Assembly (NCBI GenBank): GCA_902618245.1
Contig: CACMZR010000001.1
Span: 149,507 to 213,506, forward strand
DNA: 64,000 nucleotides
Reading direction: 5' to 3'
From: an uncultured Bacteroidota bacterium
GTDB lineage: Bacteria > Bacteroidota > Bacteroidia > Flavobacteriales > Flavobacteriaceae
Position numbers and translations under genes: made by a program. Under the pieces are notes generated by a model. The model saw nothing but the letters and a program-made list of their open reading frames with translations, was not told the DNA's origin and did no database searches. This document shows positions 10,533 through 20,180 of the stretch, one piece after another (position 1 is the stretch's first letter; each line of letters starts with the position of its first letter).

Positions 10533-11453
10533 ATGAAACAATTTGACTGGAAAGGCGTAATGCCTGCAATAACAACTCAATTTGATAAAAATGGGGTATT
10601 GGATTTAAAGGCTTTCAGAAATAATTTATCTAATCAAATAAAAGCAGGAGTACATGGGATAATACTTGGTGGTACATTAGGTGAGGCGAGTACACTTAAA
10701 GATTTAGAGAAAAAAGAACTTCTAGTAACTACTTTGGATGAGGTAAACGGCAAAATTCCTGTTATAATGAATATTGCTGAACAAGCTACCTCAAAAGCGG
10801 TAGAGTTAGCAAAAGAACTTGAGGCTGAGGGGGCAGATGGATTAATGCTGCTACCTCCTATGCGCTACAAAGCAAATGATCAAGAAACAGTAGCATATTT
10901 TTCATCAGTCGCATCATCAACAAGTCTACCTATAATGATATATAATAATCCTGTTGATTACAAAATTGAAGTAACCTTAGATATGTTTGAAAAACTAAAA
11001 GAGCACAAAAATATATCCGCTGTAAAAGAGTCTACTAGAGATGTAACAAATATAACTAGGATGATTAACCGCTTCGGCGACCGTTTTAAAATCTTATGTG
11101 GTGTGGATACAATTGCAATGGAAACCTTACTTATGGGAGCAAGTGGTTGGGTTGCTGGACTAGTAGATGCCTTTCCAGAAGAAACTGTTGCAATATATAC
11201 CTATTGTAAGAAAGGAGAACTAGATAAAGCACGATCAATTTTTAGGTGGTTTTTACCTTTATTAGAACTGGATATCTCTCCTCAGCTAGTTCAAAATATC
11301 AAATTGTGTGAAGTGGCTACTGGAATGGGAACAGGTCATGTAAGACCCCCTAGACTTCCTCTTCAAGGAGAAGAACTTGAAAGAGTGAATAAGATTATTA
11401 AAACAGGCCTTGCAAAAAGACCTAAAGATTTAGATTACAAAAAGTACTTATGA
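10533..11453 (+). CDS. dihydrodipicolinate synthase family aldolase: 1-pyrroline-4-hydroxy-2-carboxylate deaminase
   Basis: 306 residues with the DHDPS/N-acetylneuraminate lyase barrel: GGTLGEAS near residue 46, Tyr137 in MIYNNP and the Schiff-base lysine Lys165 in AVKEST. On sequence alone it could be a DapA-like enzyme. It is the first gene of an operon with a hydroxyproline epimerase, a D-amino-acid dehydrogenase and a semialdehyde dehydrogenase, so the third step of hydroxyproline breakdown is the best call: deamination of 4-hydroxy-1-pyrroline-2-carboxylate to 2-oxoglutarate semialdehyde. Its stop overlaps the next start (ATGA). A weak promoter candidate, TAGTTCTG, lies at 10500-10507. 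Confidence 0.8.
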   Translation: MKQFDWKGVMPAITTQFDKNGVLDLKAFRNNLSNQIKAGVHGIILGGTLGEASTLKDLEKKELLVTTLDEVNGKIPVIMNIAEQATSKAVELAKELEAEGADGLMLLPPMRYKANDQETVAYFSSVASSTSLPIMIYNNPVDYKIEVTLDMFEKLKEHKNISAVKESTRDVTNITRMINRFGDRFKILCGVDTIAMETLLMGASGWVAGLVDAFPEETVAIYTYCKKGELDKARSIFRWFLPLLELDISPQLVQNIKLCEVATGMGTGHVRPPRLPLQGEELERVNKIIKTGLAKRPKDLDYKKYL

Positions 11454-12988
11454 TAAAAGTTGGGAACTTGGTTGGAGGTATTTGGCAAACAAATCCAAAA
11501 GCTAAAACATTTCAAACGTTTAATCCAAAAACAAAAAAGTCTATTTCAAATGAATTCGAAGAGGCCAATAAAGATCAAATCGATCAAGCAGTTAAGAAAG
11601 CCAGTTTAAGTTTTGAATTTTTTTCTGAAACCTCTTTTTCAGAGAGAATAGAGTTTTTAAAAGCAATTCAAAAACAGCTCAACCTTAAAAAAGATGAAAT
11701 TTTAAATATTTATCAGCTGGAATCAGCCCTTCCTAGTGCTCGTGCTGAGGGAGAATTTCAAAGGACTTTGGGACAAATTCAAGAATTTATCGAGCTTTTA
11801 GCTTTAGGATCTTTTATTAATCCAATAATAAATACAAACGGACCAGATTTAAGAAAAATGCTTTTCCCCATTGGACCTATTGCTGTATTTGGGGCAAGTA
11901 ATTTCCCACTTGCTTTTTCAACTGCTGGTGGAGATACGATTTCTGCATTTGCAGCTGGATGTCCAGTTATAGTAAAAGCGCATCCTTTCCATGCAGGGAC
12001 AAGTGCTCTTGTCGCTGAAGCTATCTTAAATGCAATTGAATATTGCAGCTTACCATTAGAAATATTTTCCCACTTAGGTGGAATGTCTTATAATGTTGGT
12101 AGCGAACTTGTAAATCATTCAGCATTAAAAGGATTAGGATTTACAGGAAGTTTTATTGGTGGAAAAGCATTATATGATTTGGCCCAAAAAAGGGAAGAGC
12201 CTATACCTGTTTTTGCTGAGATGGGAAGTGTAAATCCAATTTTTGTTACAGAAAAAAGATTAGATAACGACAAAAATCTATCAGATACTTTGGCACAATC
12301 AATTGTTTTAGGCACAGGTCAGTTTTGTACTAATCCTGGTATAATAATTTTTTGCGATTCTAAAGACAAAAGTGATATTGTTACACAGGTGAATCAAAAA
12401 TTAAAACAAATGGAATTACCTCCTATGGTTCATCTAAATATTGAGAGTAATTATCTAAAAAAAATTGAAGATCTAAATAATATAAAGGGCTTAAAGATTT
12501 ATAAACAGTCTGAAAATATTGCTACTTTAGGATTAATTTCAGCTTCAGTGTTGCTAGAAAATAAAGAACTACTAGACGAAGTTTTTGGGCCTTTTAGTCT
12601 ATTTGTAAAATGTAACTCTGTTGAGCAAATGAATGAATTGGCTAAAATTATGCCTGGTCAATTGACGGGGACTCTTTTATCAGATAAAAATGACCATGTC
12701 GGATTAAAAAAAATAGTAAACCAGATTAAAAATAAAGTAGGAAGATTACTTTTTGAAGGTGTTCCTACAGGTGTTGCTGTTACTAAAGCGATGCAACATG
12801 GAGGTCCTTATCCAGCTTCAACAGACGGACGTTTTACTTCAGTAGGCACTGATTCCATATACCGTTGGCTAAGACCAATTGTTTTCCAAGACTGTCCTAA
12901 TGTCTTACTCCCACCGGCTTTAAAAGATGAAAACCCTCTAGCTTTAGAAAGGTCAGTTAATGGGCAAATGACTAAAAAGGCAATATGA
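11450..12988 (+). CDS. aldehyde dehydrogenase: 2-oxoglutarate semialdehyde (2,5-dioxovalerate) dehydrogenase
   Basis: 512 residues, the usual length of this subfamily. Catalytic residues are visible: Asn151 in GASNFP, Lys176 in VKAHP, general base Glu257 in AEMGSVNP and nucleophile Cys293 in GTGQFCTNPG. The EMGSVNP motif is the form found in alpha-ketoglutaric semialdehyde dehydrogenases rather than in betaine-aldehyde or succinate-semialdehyde enzymes. It would oxidise the semialdehyde made by the upstream gene product to 2-oxoglutarate, feeding the TCA cycle. It overlaps its neighbours by four bases on each side, so translation is probably coupled. Confidence 0.88.
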   Translation: MIKVGNLVGGIWQTNPKAKTFQTFNPKTKKSISNEFEEANKDQIDQAVKKASLSFEFFSETSFSERIEFLKAIQKQLNLKKDEILNIYQLESALPSARAEGEFQRTLGQIQEFIELLALGSFINPIINTNGPDLRKMLFPIGPIAVFGASNFPLAFSTAGGDTISAFAAGCPVIVKAHPFHAGTSALVAEAILNAIEYCSLPLEIFSHLGGMSYNVGSELVNHSALKGLGFTGSFIGGKALYDLAQKREEPIPVFAEMGSVNPIFVTEKRLDNDKNLSDTLAQSIVLGTGQFCTNPGIIIFCDSKDKSDIVTQVNQKLKQMELPPMVHLNIESNYLKKIEDLNNIKGLKIYKQSENIATLGLISASVLLENKELLDEVFGPFSLFVKCNSVEQMNELAKIMPGQLTGTLLSDKNDHVGLKKIVNQIKNKVGRLLFEGVPTGVAVTKAMQHGGPYPASTDGRFTSVGTDSIYRWLRPIVFQDCPNVLLPPALKDENPLALERSVNGQMTKKAI

Positions 12989-13995
12989 ATTCCAAAGAAA
13001 GATTAATTTTTGATTGTATAGATGCCCATACGCAAGGCAATCCGGTACGTCTTGTTAAAGGGCCTAAACCAGAGCTAAAGGGCTCATCTATGGGTGAGAA
13101 AAGAATTCATTTTATAAATGAATTCGATTGGATTCGAACTGGATTAATGTTCGAGCCTCACGGCCACGACATGATGAGCGGTTCATTTTTTTATGAGCCA
13201 GATAATAAAAAAAATGATCTTGCAGTTTTATTCATAGAAACAAGTGGATGTTTACCTATGTGTGGTCACGGACTTATAGGTACATTGACAATTTTATTGG
13301 AAGAAAGTTTGATCACTCCAAATCAAAAAGGAATATTAAATGTAGAGACTCCAGCTGGACTTGTAAGATGTAGTTACAAACAAGAGGGTAAAAAAATTAG
13401 TGAAATAAAATTTAATAATGTACCTGCATTTTTAGCTGCTTCAGATTTGGAAATAACCTGTTCGGATTTAGGAGTTTTAAAAGTTGATGTTTCCTATGGA
13501 GGAAATTTTTATGCTATAATTGATATTCAAGATAATTTTAGAGGTATTTCAAAATATACTGCATCAGATCTAATCAAATGGAGTAGGGAAATAAGGGAAA
13601 AAATAAACAGAGATCACAATTTTATTCATCCACTGGATAAAAAAATAAATGGATGTAGTCATGTTCTTTGGGCTGGAAAGCCTTCAAAAAAATTCTCAAC
13701 AGCCAGCAATGCTGTGTTTTATGGAGATAAAGCTATCGATCGTTCACCTTGTGGAACTGGTACATGTGCACGGATGGCACAATGGTATACAAAGGGAAAA
13801 TTAAAAAAAGGTGAGAAGTTTATTCATGAAAGTATTATAGGATCCATTTTTGTTGGAAAAATTGAAAATGAGATAAATATTGGGAAATTTCAAGGTATTA
13901 TTCCTAGTATACAGGGGAGTGCTCGAATTACGGGATACAATAAACTAATTTTAGATCCAGAAGATCCTTATGTTAAAGGATTTCAAGTAGTCTGA
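12985..13995 (+). CDS. 4-hydroxyproline 2-epimerase (proline racemase family)
   Basis: 336 residues. The two catalytic cysteines of the proline racemase family are both present: Cys93 in MCGHG and Cys256 in SPCGTGT. Keeping both as cysteines distinguishes it from trans-3-hydroxyproline dehydratases, where one is Thr or Ser. The reaction converts trans-4-hydroxy-L-proline into cis-4-hydroxy-D-proline, the entry step of the pathway encoded by this operon. Proline racemase activity is an alternative on sequence alone, but the neighbours favour hydroxyproline. It ends one base before the next start codon. Confidence 0.88.
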   Translation: MNSKERLIFDCIDAHTQGNPVRLVKGPKPELKGSSMGEKRIHFINEFDWIRTGLMFEPHGHDMMSGSFFYEPDNKKNDLAVLFIETSGCLPMCGHGLIGTLTILLEESLITPNQKGILNVETPAGLVRCSYKQEGKKISEIKFNNVPAFLAASDLEITCSDLGVLKVDVSYGGNFYAIIDIQDNFRGISKYTASDLIKWSREIREKINRDHNFIHPLDKKINGCSHVLWAGKPSKKFSTASNAVFYGDKAIDRSPCGTGTCARMAQWYTKGKLKKGEKFIHESIIGSIFVGKIENEINIGKFQGIIPSIQGSARITGYNKLILDPEDPYVKGFQVV

Positions 13996-13996
13996 T

Positions 13997-15244
13997 ATGG
14001 TCAAAAAAAAAGTTATTGTATTAGGAGGTGGCATAGTAGGTTTATCAACTGCTTATTATCTAATCCAGGAAGGACATGAAGTAACAATTATTGATAAGGG
14101 TAAATTAGACTCTGGAGCTTCACATGTAAACGCAGGTTATTTAACACCTAGCCACATAGTTCCGATGGCTGCACCAGGAATGATTTCAAAAGGAATCAAA
14201 TGGATGTTTAATGCTAAAAGCCCTTTTTACATAAAACCACGTTTTAATTTAGATCTGATTAGATGGGGTTTAAAATTTATGAAATCTTGTACAAATGAGC
14301 ATGTCCAAAGGTCAATGAAATCCATTCTTGACATAAATCTTTTGAGTAAAAAGTTGTACATAGAAATGCTAAAATCAGAATTATTCGACTTTCATCTCGA
14401 AACTAAAGGTCTTCTGATGGCATATAAAACCTCTCAAGCCGAAAAAGAAGAATCAGAGGTCTCAAAATGGGCAAAAGATTTGGGGATTAAAGTAGAGCAA
14501 TTTTCAAAAGAACAAGTTTTAAAAATACAACCGGATACTGCTATGGATATAGCTGGAGCCTTCTGGTATAAGAGTGATGCACACACAACTCCAGAGCTAT
14601 TTATTAATAATTTAAAAGATTATTTAATTAAAAAGGGTGTTAGATTTAAATTAGAGAATACGGTAAAATACTTCCAAAAAAACAACAAACAAATTCAGAA
14701 AGTAATAACAGATAAAGAAATTTTTGAAGCAGATGAATTTGTTTTGTCAACTGGAGCTTGGTCACAACAAATTCTAAAAGACTTGGGCATCAAATTATTA
14801 ATTCAACCAGGAAAAGGCTACAGGATAAATGTTTACAAATCTACGGGGATAACACTACCAGCAATTCTTTTAGAGTCTAAAGTAGCTGTAACACCCATGG
14901 ACGGTTTCACGCGTTTTGGTGGGACAATGGAGATATCAGGAATAAATGATAGAACCAATATTAAACGTGTTCATGCCATTGCAGATTCAGTAACAAAATA
15001 TTATCCAACTTTAGAAATACCAAAAACTTCCATTATTGATGTTCAAAGCGGTCTTCGACCACTTTCACCTGATGGTCTTCCTTTTATTGGCAGGCATTCA
15101 AAAATTAAAAATATGGTTTTAGCTACGGGTCATTCTATGATGGGATGGAGTTTGGGACCAGCAACAGGACGACTGGTTACTGAAGTTATCTCAGGTAGAA
15201 AAACATCAATGGATTTAAAGCCTTTCTTACCTGAGAGGATCTAA
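13997..15244 (+). CDS. FAD-dependent D-amino-acid dehydrogenase, probable cis-4-hydroxy-D-proline dehydrogenase
   Basis: 415 residues. An N-terminal FAD-binding motif GGGIVGLSTAYYL starts at residue 10, followed by an Asp-containing second strand (TIIDKG), and the C-terminal GHSMMGWSLGPATG is typical of DadA-type enzymes. The family oxidises D-amino acids to imines and passes electrons to the respiratory chain. In this operon the substrate would be cis-4-hydroxy-D-proline, giving 4-hydroxy-1-pyrroline-2-carboxylate for the first gene's product. D-proline or D-alanine remain possible. It is the last gene of the operon and converges with hemB after an 7-base gap, with no separate terminator visible. 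Confidence 0.85.
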   Translation: MVKKKVIVLGGGIVGLSTAYYLIQEGHEVTIIDKGKLDSGASHVNAGYLTPSHIVPMAAPGMISKGIKWMFNAKSPFYIKPRFNLDLIRWGLKFMKSCTNEHVQRSMKSILDINLLSKKLYIEMLKSELFDFHLETKGLLMAYKTSQAEKEESEVSKWAKDLGIKVEQFSKEQVLKIQPDTAMDIAGAFWYKSDAHTTPELFINNLKDYLIKKGVRFKLENTVKYFQKNNKQIQKVITDKEIFEADEFVLSTGAWSQQILKDLGIKLLIQPGKGYRINVYKSTGITLPAILLESKVAVTPMDGFTRFGGTMEISGINDRTNIKRVHAIADSVTKYYPTLEIPKTSIIDVQSGLRPLSPDGLPFIGRHSKIKNMVLATGHSMMGWSLGPATGRLVTEVISGRKTSMDLKPFLPERI

Positions 15245-15251
15245 TGAATTT

Positions 15252-16223
15252 TTAAATTAATTTTACAGCTTCTTCAGCAAAATATGAAGCGATCATTGAA
15301 GCTCCAGCACGTTTAAAACTTAAAAGTTGTTCCATCATTATTTGATCATGGTCTAACCAACCCCTTTCAGCCGCGGCTTTGAGCATTGCATATTCCCCAC
15401 TCACTTGGTATGCTGCAAGGGGAGCAGAGATATTTTCCTTTAGATCTCTAATGATATCTAGATATGCTATACCTGGTTTTATCATAATAATATCAGCTCC
15501 TTCATCAATATCCCTTTGAGCCTCAACGATTGCCTCTTTTCTGTTTCCAAAGTCCATTTGATAAGTTTTCTTATCACCAAATCCTGGTGCAGAATCTAAG
15601 GCATCCCTAAATGGACCGTAAAAACTGGAAGAATATTTAGCACTATAGCTCATAATTACTGTATCCTGATAGTTTTCTGATTCCAAGAGTTGCCTTATTT
15701 TTAAAATTCTCCCATCCATCATATCGCTTGGGGCAACAACATCGGCACCTGCTTCTGCATGTGATAATGCCATTTTTGATAAAACAGCAATAGTTTTATC
15801 ATTAATAATTTTTCCCTTCTCGACAATTCCATCATGACCATATGAGGAATATGGATCGAGTGCAACATCAGTCATTACGACCATATCTGGAACAGCATCT
15901 TTCACCTTTTTTATTGCGCTGTGCATCAAACCTCCAGAATTTAATGCTTCTAAACCTTTGTTGTCTTTTAATTTCTCAGAAATTTTAACAAAAATCAAAA
16001 CTGATTTTAATCCCAGATTCCATAGATTTTTAATATGTTCTGGGATTAAATCGAGTGTTATTCTATAGTAACCAGGCATTGAAGGTATTTTTTCCCTTTT
16101 TTGTTTTCCTTCGATAATAAATAATGGAACAATAAAATCATCAGCACTTAATTTGTGTTCTTGCACTAGTGCTCTAAGACTAGGACTACTTCTTAATCTT
16201 CTATTTCTTTGAATTGGATACAT
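15252..16223 (-). CDS. hemB: delta-aminolevulinic acid dehydratase (porphobilinogen synthase)
   Basis: 323 residues. It condenses two 5-aminolevulinate molecules into porphobilinogen in the cytoplasm. Both Schiff-base lysines are present: Lys196 in YSAKYSSSFYG and Lys249 in IMIKPG. The metal-site loop reads DVALDPYSSYGHDG (from Asp119), so Asp/Ala replace the three cysteines of zinc enzymes. This is the Mg2+-type site known from Pseudomonas and others. It lies downstream of hemF and an antiporter gene on the same strand, apparently the last gene of the hem operon. Confidence 0.95.
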   Translation of the reverse strand: MYPIQRNRRLRSSPSLRALVQEHKLSADDFIVPLFIIEGKQKREKIPSMPGYYRITLDLIPEHIKNLWNLGLKSVLIFVKISEKLKDNKGLEALNSGGLMHSAIKKVKDAVPDMVVMTDVALDPYSSYGHDGIVEKGKIINDKTIAVLSKMALSHAEAGADVVAPSDMMDGRILKIRQLLESENYQDTVIMSYSAKYSSSFYGPFRDALDSAPGFGDKKTYQMDFGNRKEAIVEAQRDIDEGADIIMIKPGIAYLDIIRDLKENISAPLAAYQVSGEYAMLKAAAERGWLDHDQIMMEQLLSFKRAGASMIASYFAEEAVKLI

Positions 16224-16228
16224 ATTTT

Positions 16229-17524
16229 TTATTGGTTTTCATTATCGTCTTGTTTTGAATAGTTTGGGTCCAGATCCATTTCTATTGAAACGGATTCGTC
16301 TTCACTGAATATAGTTTCTTCGATAGGTTGAGTTTTTTTAATTGTTCCTAAAAGCATAACTATCATTGAAGTTAGAATAACTACAAGCAATACACGCTCA
16401 TCAATAATACTCTGATCTAAATTGATGAAATTTATATCCTTTAACTGAATAAATAGTAGAATACTAATTAGACCTCTTGGTGACATATAGGCAAGTGGAC
16501 TCGGTTTTAGTTTTAAACTTGTTGTAGCAAAATATAAATAGCGAATAAAAATCATTACCATAATTATTAAAAGACCATAAAATAGTGGGGTAACACTTAA
16601 AAAGTCAATTATTTTGATAGAAAATCCAAAAAACAAAAAGAAAAATGTGCGGACTATAAAAGTTGATTCAGCCGTAAGGGTATGAAATTCATTTAGATCT
16701 CTTTCGGAGGCGTCTAGATCAAGATTTCTTTTTAAGAATTTAGGCAGTAAACTCTTAACATTACTTAAAAATATACCAAAAATAAATATAGTTACAAGTG
16801 CCGGAAGATGAAATAATTTACCAAAAGCATAAACTAAGATGAGTAGTGCTAGAATTAAAAAGAATTTTACTTTACTATTTATTTGGCGCATTAATTGAAA
16901 TAATATGTATGTTATAACAATAGAAATTAATATAACACCAACAATCTGAAGACCAAGTGCAATCAAAGATTCAGCTCCTATTAGTGCTTGATCTGATTCG
17001 AGCTGGCGAAGAGCATAATTAAAAATCATAATTCCTAAAATATCTGAAAAAGTAGATTCGTATACTACAAATTCACGTTCTACTTGCAGTAGACTAGATG
17101 CAGTAGGTATGGCAACGGCACTGCTTATAATTGCAAAGGGTATAGAAAATAAAATAGCACTTGCTGGTTCCATTTGAAGCACTAATTCGAATATTAGATT
17201 TAAGGCAAATATATTTGCTATCAGAATAATAAAGGCTGCAAAAAAACCCTTAAGAATTAGTGGTAATTTCTCAACAGTTATTTCTAATTCAATAGCTCCT
17301 TCCAGAACTATCAATATTAATCCTAGAGTACCTAAGACTGGAATCAGATTTTCTAAAAAAGAAAAATTTTCATAATCTGTGAATGATACAAGAATTCTTA
17401 TGATAATACCAGTTGCCATAAGTAAAATGACAGATGGAAATTTAGTTTTCTTAGCAAATGCATCAAATAAATAGGAGAATATTATTAGTAGTGGTAGAAC
17501 AAATAAAATTGTAAGTGTGCTCAT
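16229..17524 (-). CDS. cation:proton antiporter (CPA family)
   Basis: About 431 residues from ATG 17524; a form ten residues longer starts at 17554. Roughly 12 hydrophobic segments run through residues 1-390, followed by an acidic cytoplasmic tail. FPSVILLMATG in the first part and the charged intramembrane segment near FSDILG fit the monovalent cation/proton antiporter family, exchanging Na+ or K+ for H+ across the inner membrane. Ion and direction cannot be read from sequence. It sits between hemF and hemB with a 5-base gap to hemB, so it is probably co-transcribed with haem genes. No direct role in haem synthesis is known for the family. Confidence 0.8.
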   Translation of the reverse strand: MSTLTILFVLPLLIIFSYLFDAFAKKTKFPSVILLMATGIIIRILVSFTDYENFSFLENLIPVLGTLGLILIVLEGAIELEITVEKLPLILKGFFAAFIILIANIFALNLIFELVLQMEPASAILFSIPFAIISSAVAIPTASSLLQVEREFVVYESTFSDILGIMIFNYALRQLESDQALIGAESLIALGLQIVGVILISIVITYILFQLMRQINSKVKFFLILALLILVYAFGKLFHLPALVTIFIFGIFLSNVKSLLPKFLKRNLDLDASERDLNEFHTLTAESTFIVRTFFFLFFGFSIKIIDFLSVTPLFYGLLIIMVMIFIRYLYFATTSLKLKPSPLAYMSPRGLISILLFIQLKDINFINLDQSIIDERVLLVVILTSMIVMLLGTIKKTQPIEETIFSEDESVSIEMDLDPNYSKQDDNENQ

Positions 17525-17584
17525 TGAAAACTTAGATAATAAATTAAAATACAAAAAATGTATTTATTGTTTTTTTGTGATTTC

Positions 17585-18487
17585 TCAAACCCAGTTTTTT
17601 GGTTTTTTAAGTACATCTAAAAGTTTTTTTTCTTCACTTCCTTCTTTAGGTTTATGGTTGTATAGCCATTGTACTTTTGGAGGTAGACTCATTAAAATAC
17701 TTTCAATACGACCATTTGTTTTTAAACCAAAAAGTGTTCCTTTATCGTGTATAAGATTAAATTCAACATAGCGACCTCTTCTTATCTCCTGCCAATTTTT
17801 TTGAGCTTGGGTAAAACGATGTTTCATTCTTTTTTTTAAAATTGGCATGTAAGCATCTAAAAAAGATTTTCCAACTGCTGTTACAAAATCAAAACGATCT
17901 TCTAAACTAAAGTCTTTATCTTTTTTTAGATAGTCAAAAAAAAGACCTCCAACACCACGAGCTTCATAACGATGATGATTAAAAAAATAATTATCACACA
18001 TTTTTTTAAATTCTGAATAATATTCAGGATGAAAATGATCACAAACATTTTTGCAGCTTTGGTGAAAATGTTTCACATCTTCTTCAAAAATGTAATAGGG
18101 TGTTAAGTCTTGCCCTCCACCAAACCACTGATCGATTATATTTCCCTTTTTATCATACATTTCAAAATACCTCCAATTACCATGAACAGTAGGTATCATA
18201 GGGTTAAAAGGATGTATCACTAAACTTAATCCACAAGCAAAAAAATCAACTTTATTAACATTAAAATACTTTTGCATACTCTCAGGGAGAGGACCGTCAA
18301 CTGCTGAAATGTTAACTCCTCCCTTTTCAATTACATTTCCATTTTCGATTATTCTACTCCTACCACCTCCACCTTCGGATCTTTCCCATAGATCCTCATT
18401 GAACTTTGCTTTACCATCAATAGACTCTAGCTCTTTTGTGATTTTATCTTGTAAGCCCCTAATAAAATTGTAAAACTGATCTTTCAT
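17585..18487 (-). CDS. hemF: oxygen-dependent coproporphyrinogen III oxidase
   Basis: 300 residues, the family length. It oxidatively decarboxylates coproporphyrinogen III to protoporphyrinogen IX using O2. Diagnostic segments include the N-terminal GGGGRSRIIENGNVIEKGGV region, WFGGGQDLTPYY and the C-terminal RRGRYVEFNLIHDKGT. Its presence implies an aerobic lifestyle, although an oxygen-independent hemN elsewhere is not excluded. It starts 6 bases after hemE ends and belongs to the hemA-C-D-E-F operon. Confidence 0.95.
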   Translation of the reverse strand: MKDQFYNFIRGLQDKITKELESIDGKAKFNEDLWERSEGGGGRSRIIENGNVIEKGGVNISAVDGPLPESMQKYFNVNKVDFFACGLSLVIHPFNPMIPTVHGNWRYFEMYDKKGNIIDQWFGGGQDLTPYYIFEEDVKHFHQSCKNVCDHFHPEYYSEFKKMCDNYFFNHHRYEARGVGGLFFDYLKKDKDFSLEDRFDFVTAVGKSFLDAYMPILKKRMKHRFTQAQKNWQEIRRGRYVEFNLIHDKGTLFGLKTNGRIESILMSLPPKVQWLYNHKPKEGSEEKKLLDVLKKPKNWV

Positions 18488-18493
18488 TCTATT

Positions 18494-19516
18494 TTAATAA
18501 TAAGATTTTACAGCATCAACAAAAGCTTTAGCATGATCCACTGGTATGTTTGGAAGTATTCCATGTCCAAGATTAACTATGTAGCGGTCTTTACCAAATT
18601 CATTTATCATTTTATAAACTGCCTCTGTAATTTCTGGGATAGGAGACAGTAGTCTTGAAGGATCAAAGTTTCCTTGTAAAGTGACTTGTCCACCCGAAAG
18701 ATATCGAGCATTCCTTGCCGAACAAGTCCAGTCTACTCCAACTGCAGAAGCACCTGATTTTCCCATATCGTGTAATGCAAACCAACATCCTTTACCGAAA
18801 ATTATGACTGGAATTTTATTTTTAATCTCATCAATTATTTGTTGAATGTAAGGCCATGAAAAAATATTATAATCTTCTGGAGAGAGAATACCTCCCCACG
18901 AATCGAAAATCTGAATTACGTTTACCCCAGAACTTATTTTTTGTTTGAGATATAAAATGGTAGTAGTTGTAATTTTCTGGAGTAAATCATGTGCAAGTTT
19001 AGGCTTACTAAAGCAAAATGCTTTTGCTTTATCAAAGGTTTTTGAACCTTGACCTTGAACGGCATAACATAGTAAGGTCCAAGGTGAACCTGCAAATCCA
19101 ATCAACGGTACTCTTTCGTTTAATTCTTTTTGTGTTAGTTTGATTGCATCCATTACATAACCAAGATGCTCCTCGATATCAGGTATTATTAATTTATCCA
19201 AATCTATTTTTGATCTTATTGGATTAGGGATCCACGGTCCTATGTTATCTTTCATTACAACCTCCAATTGCATTGCCTGCAGTACTACTAGTATGTCACT
19301 AAATAGTATAGCGGCGTCTGGACCAATTTGATCGATTGGCATAAGCGTAATTTTAGTTGCTATTTCAGGTGTCTGGCAGCGGGTAAAAAAGTCATACTTA
19401 TTCTTAAGAGCCATGAAATCTGGAAGATAACGTCCAGCTTGCCGCATCATCCAAACAGGAGGGCGAGTAACTGTTTCACCATTAAGTGCTTTTAGGAAAA
19501 GATTATTTTTTGACAT
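18494..19516 (-). CDS. hemE: uroporphyrinogen decarboxylase
   Basis: 340 residues. It removes four carboxyl groups from uroporphyrinogen III to give coproporphyrinogen III. The signature [16 protein letters not shown] lies at residues 19-34, and [14 protein letters not shown] and NLGHGILP are further family segments. It overlaps the end of hemD by 14 bases, indicating translational coupling. Confidence 0.96.
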   Translation of the reverse strand: MSKNNLFLKALNGETVTRPPVWMMRQAGRYLPDFMALKNKYDFFTRCQTPEIATKITLMPIDQIGPDAAILFSDILVVLQAMQLEVVMKDNIGPWIPNPIRSKIDLDKLIIPDIEEHLGYVMDAIKLTQKELNERVPLIGFAGSPWTLLCYAVQGQGSKTFDKAKAFCFSKPKLAHDLLQKITTTTILYLKQKISSGVNVIQIFDSWGGILSPEDYNIFSWPYIQQIIDEIKNKIPVIIFGKGCWFALHDMGKSGASAVGVDWTCSARNARYLSGGQVTLQGNFDPSRLLSPIPEITEAVYKMINEFGKDRYIVNLGHGILPNIPVDHAKAFVDAVKSYY

Positions 19517-20180
19517 AATGCTTAGAGAAATAATTAATTATTGTTTGAAACAATTGATCTTCGTTCGGATGTTTTGCTTCACTAAAATTAGTGGTATACT
19601 TTTTTAAAGTTTCTGCAGTGCTTTTCCCAATACAAAAACCATGAGAATCTTTTGGCCATTTGTTGTTTTCAAAAAAACTTAAAACTGCTGAAGGACTGAA
19701 AAAAATTATGCCATCAAAATGACTCTTAAATTTTTTATTTATAAATAATGTATCGTAGAGCTCGTGAATTTCGATGGTAATATTGTTTTTCTTAAATAAT
19801 GACTCAATTTCATATCTCCTTTTTCTACCACAAAAAAAAGAGAATGAATTTTTATTATATTTTTCAACTAAAAAATGGGCCAAATCATTAGCATTTTCTC
19901 TCATTTGGATTACTTTGAAACCAAACTTTTCTAAAAGTTTTCTCGTTTTTTGACCAACGCAAAATGATTTTTTACCAATAATTTTATTTTTTAAAGCATT
20001 GTTTTTATTGGCTAGTCTAACAGCATTTTGACTAGTAAAGATAAGCATCGACTGAATTTTGTGATTAGTTAAATGCAATGGATGTATCTCAATAAGGGGG
20101 TGTTCTACTACTGAAGTTCCAATCTTTGTTAAATGATCCTTTATATTAGAACTTAATGTCTTTGTAGAGAGCAGTTTCAT
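19503..20180 (-). CDS. hemD: uroporphyrinogen-III synthase
   Basis: 225 residues. HemD proteins are poorly conserved, so the call relies on size, the two-domain Rossmann-like pattern ([10 protein letters not shown] in the first half, [13 protein letters not shown] and [11 protein letters not shown] in the second) and its place between hemC and hemE. It closes and inverts hydroxymethylbilane to uroporphyrinogen III. It overlaps hemC by four bases (ATGA) and hemE by 14. Confidence 0.88.
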   Translation of the reverse strand: MKLLSTKTLSSNIKDHLTKIGTSVVEHPLIEIHPLHLTNHKIQSMLIFTSQNAVRLANKNNALKNKIIGKKSFCVGQKTRKLLEKFGFKVIQMRENANDLAHFLVEKYNKNSFSFFCGRKRRYEIESLFKKNNITIEIHELYDTLFINKKFKSHFDGIIFFSPSAVLSFFENNKWPKDSHGFCIGKSTAETLKKYTTNFSEAKHPNEDQLFQTIINYFSKHYVKK

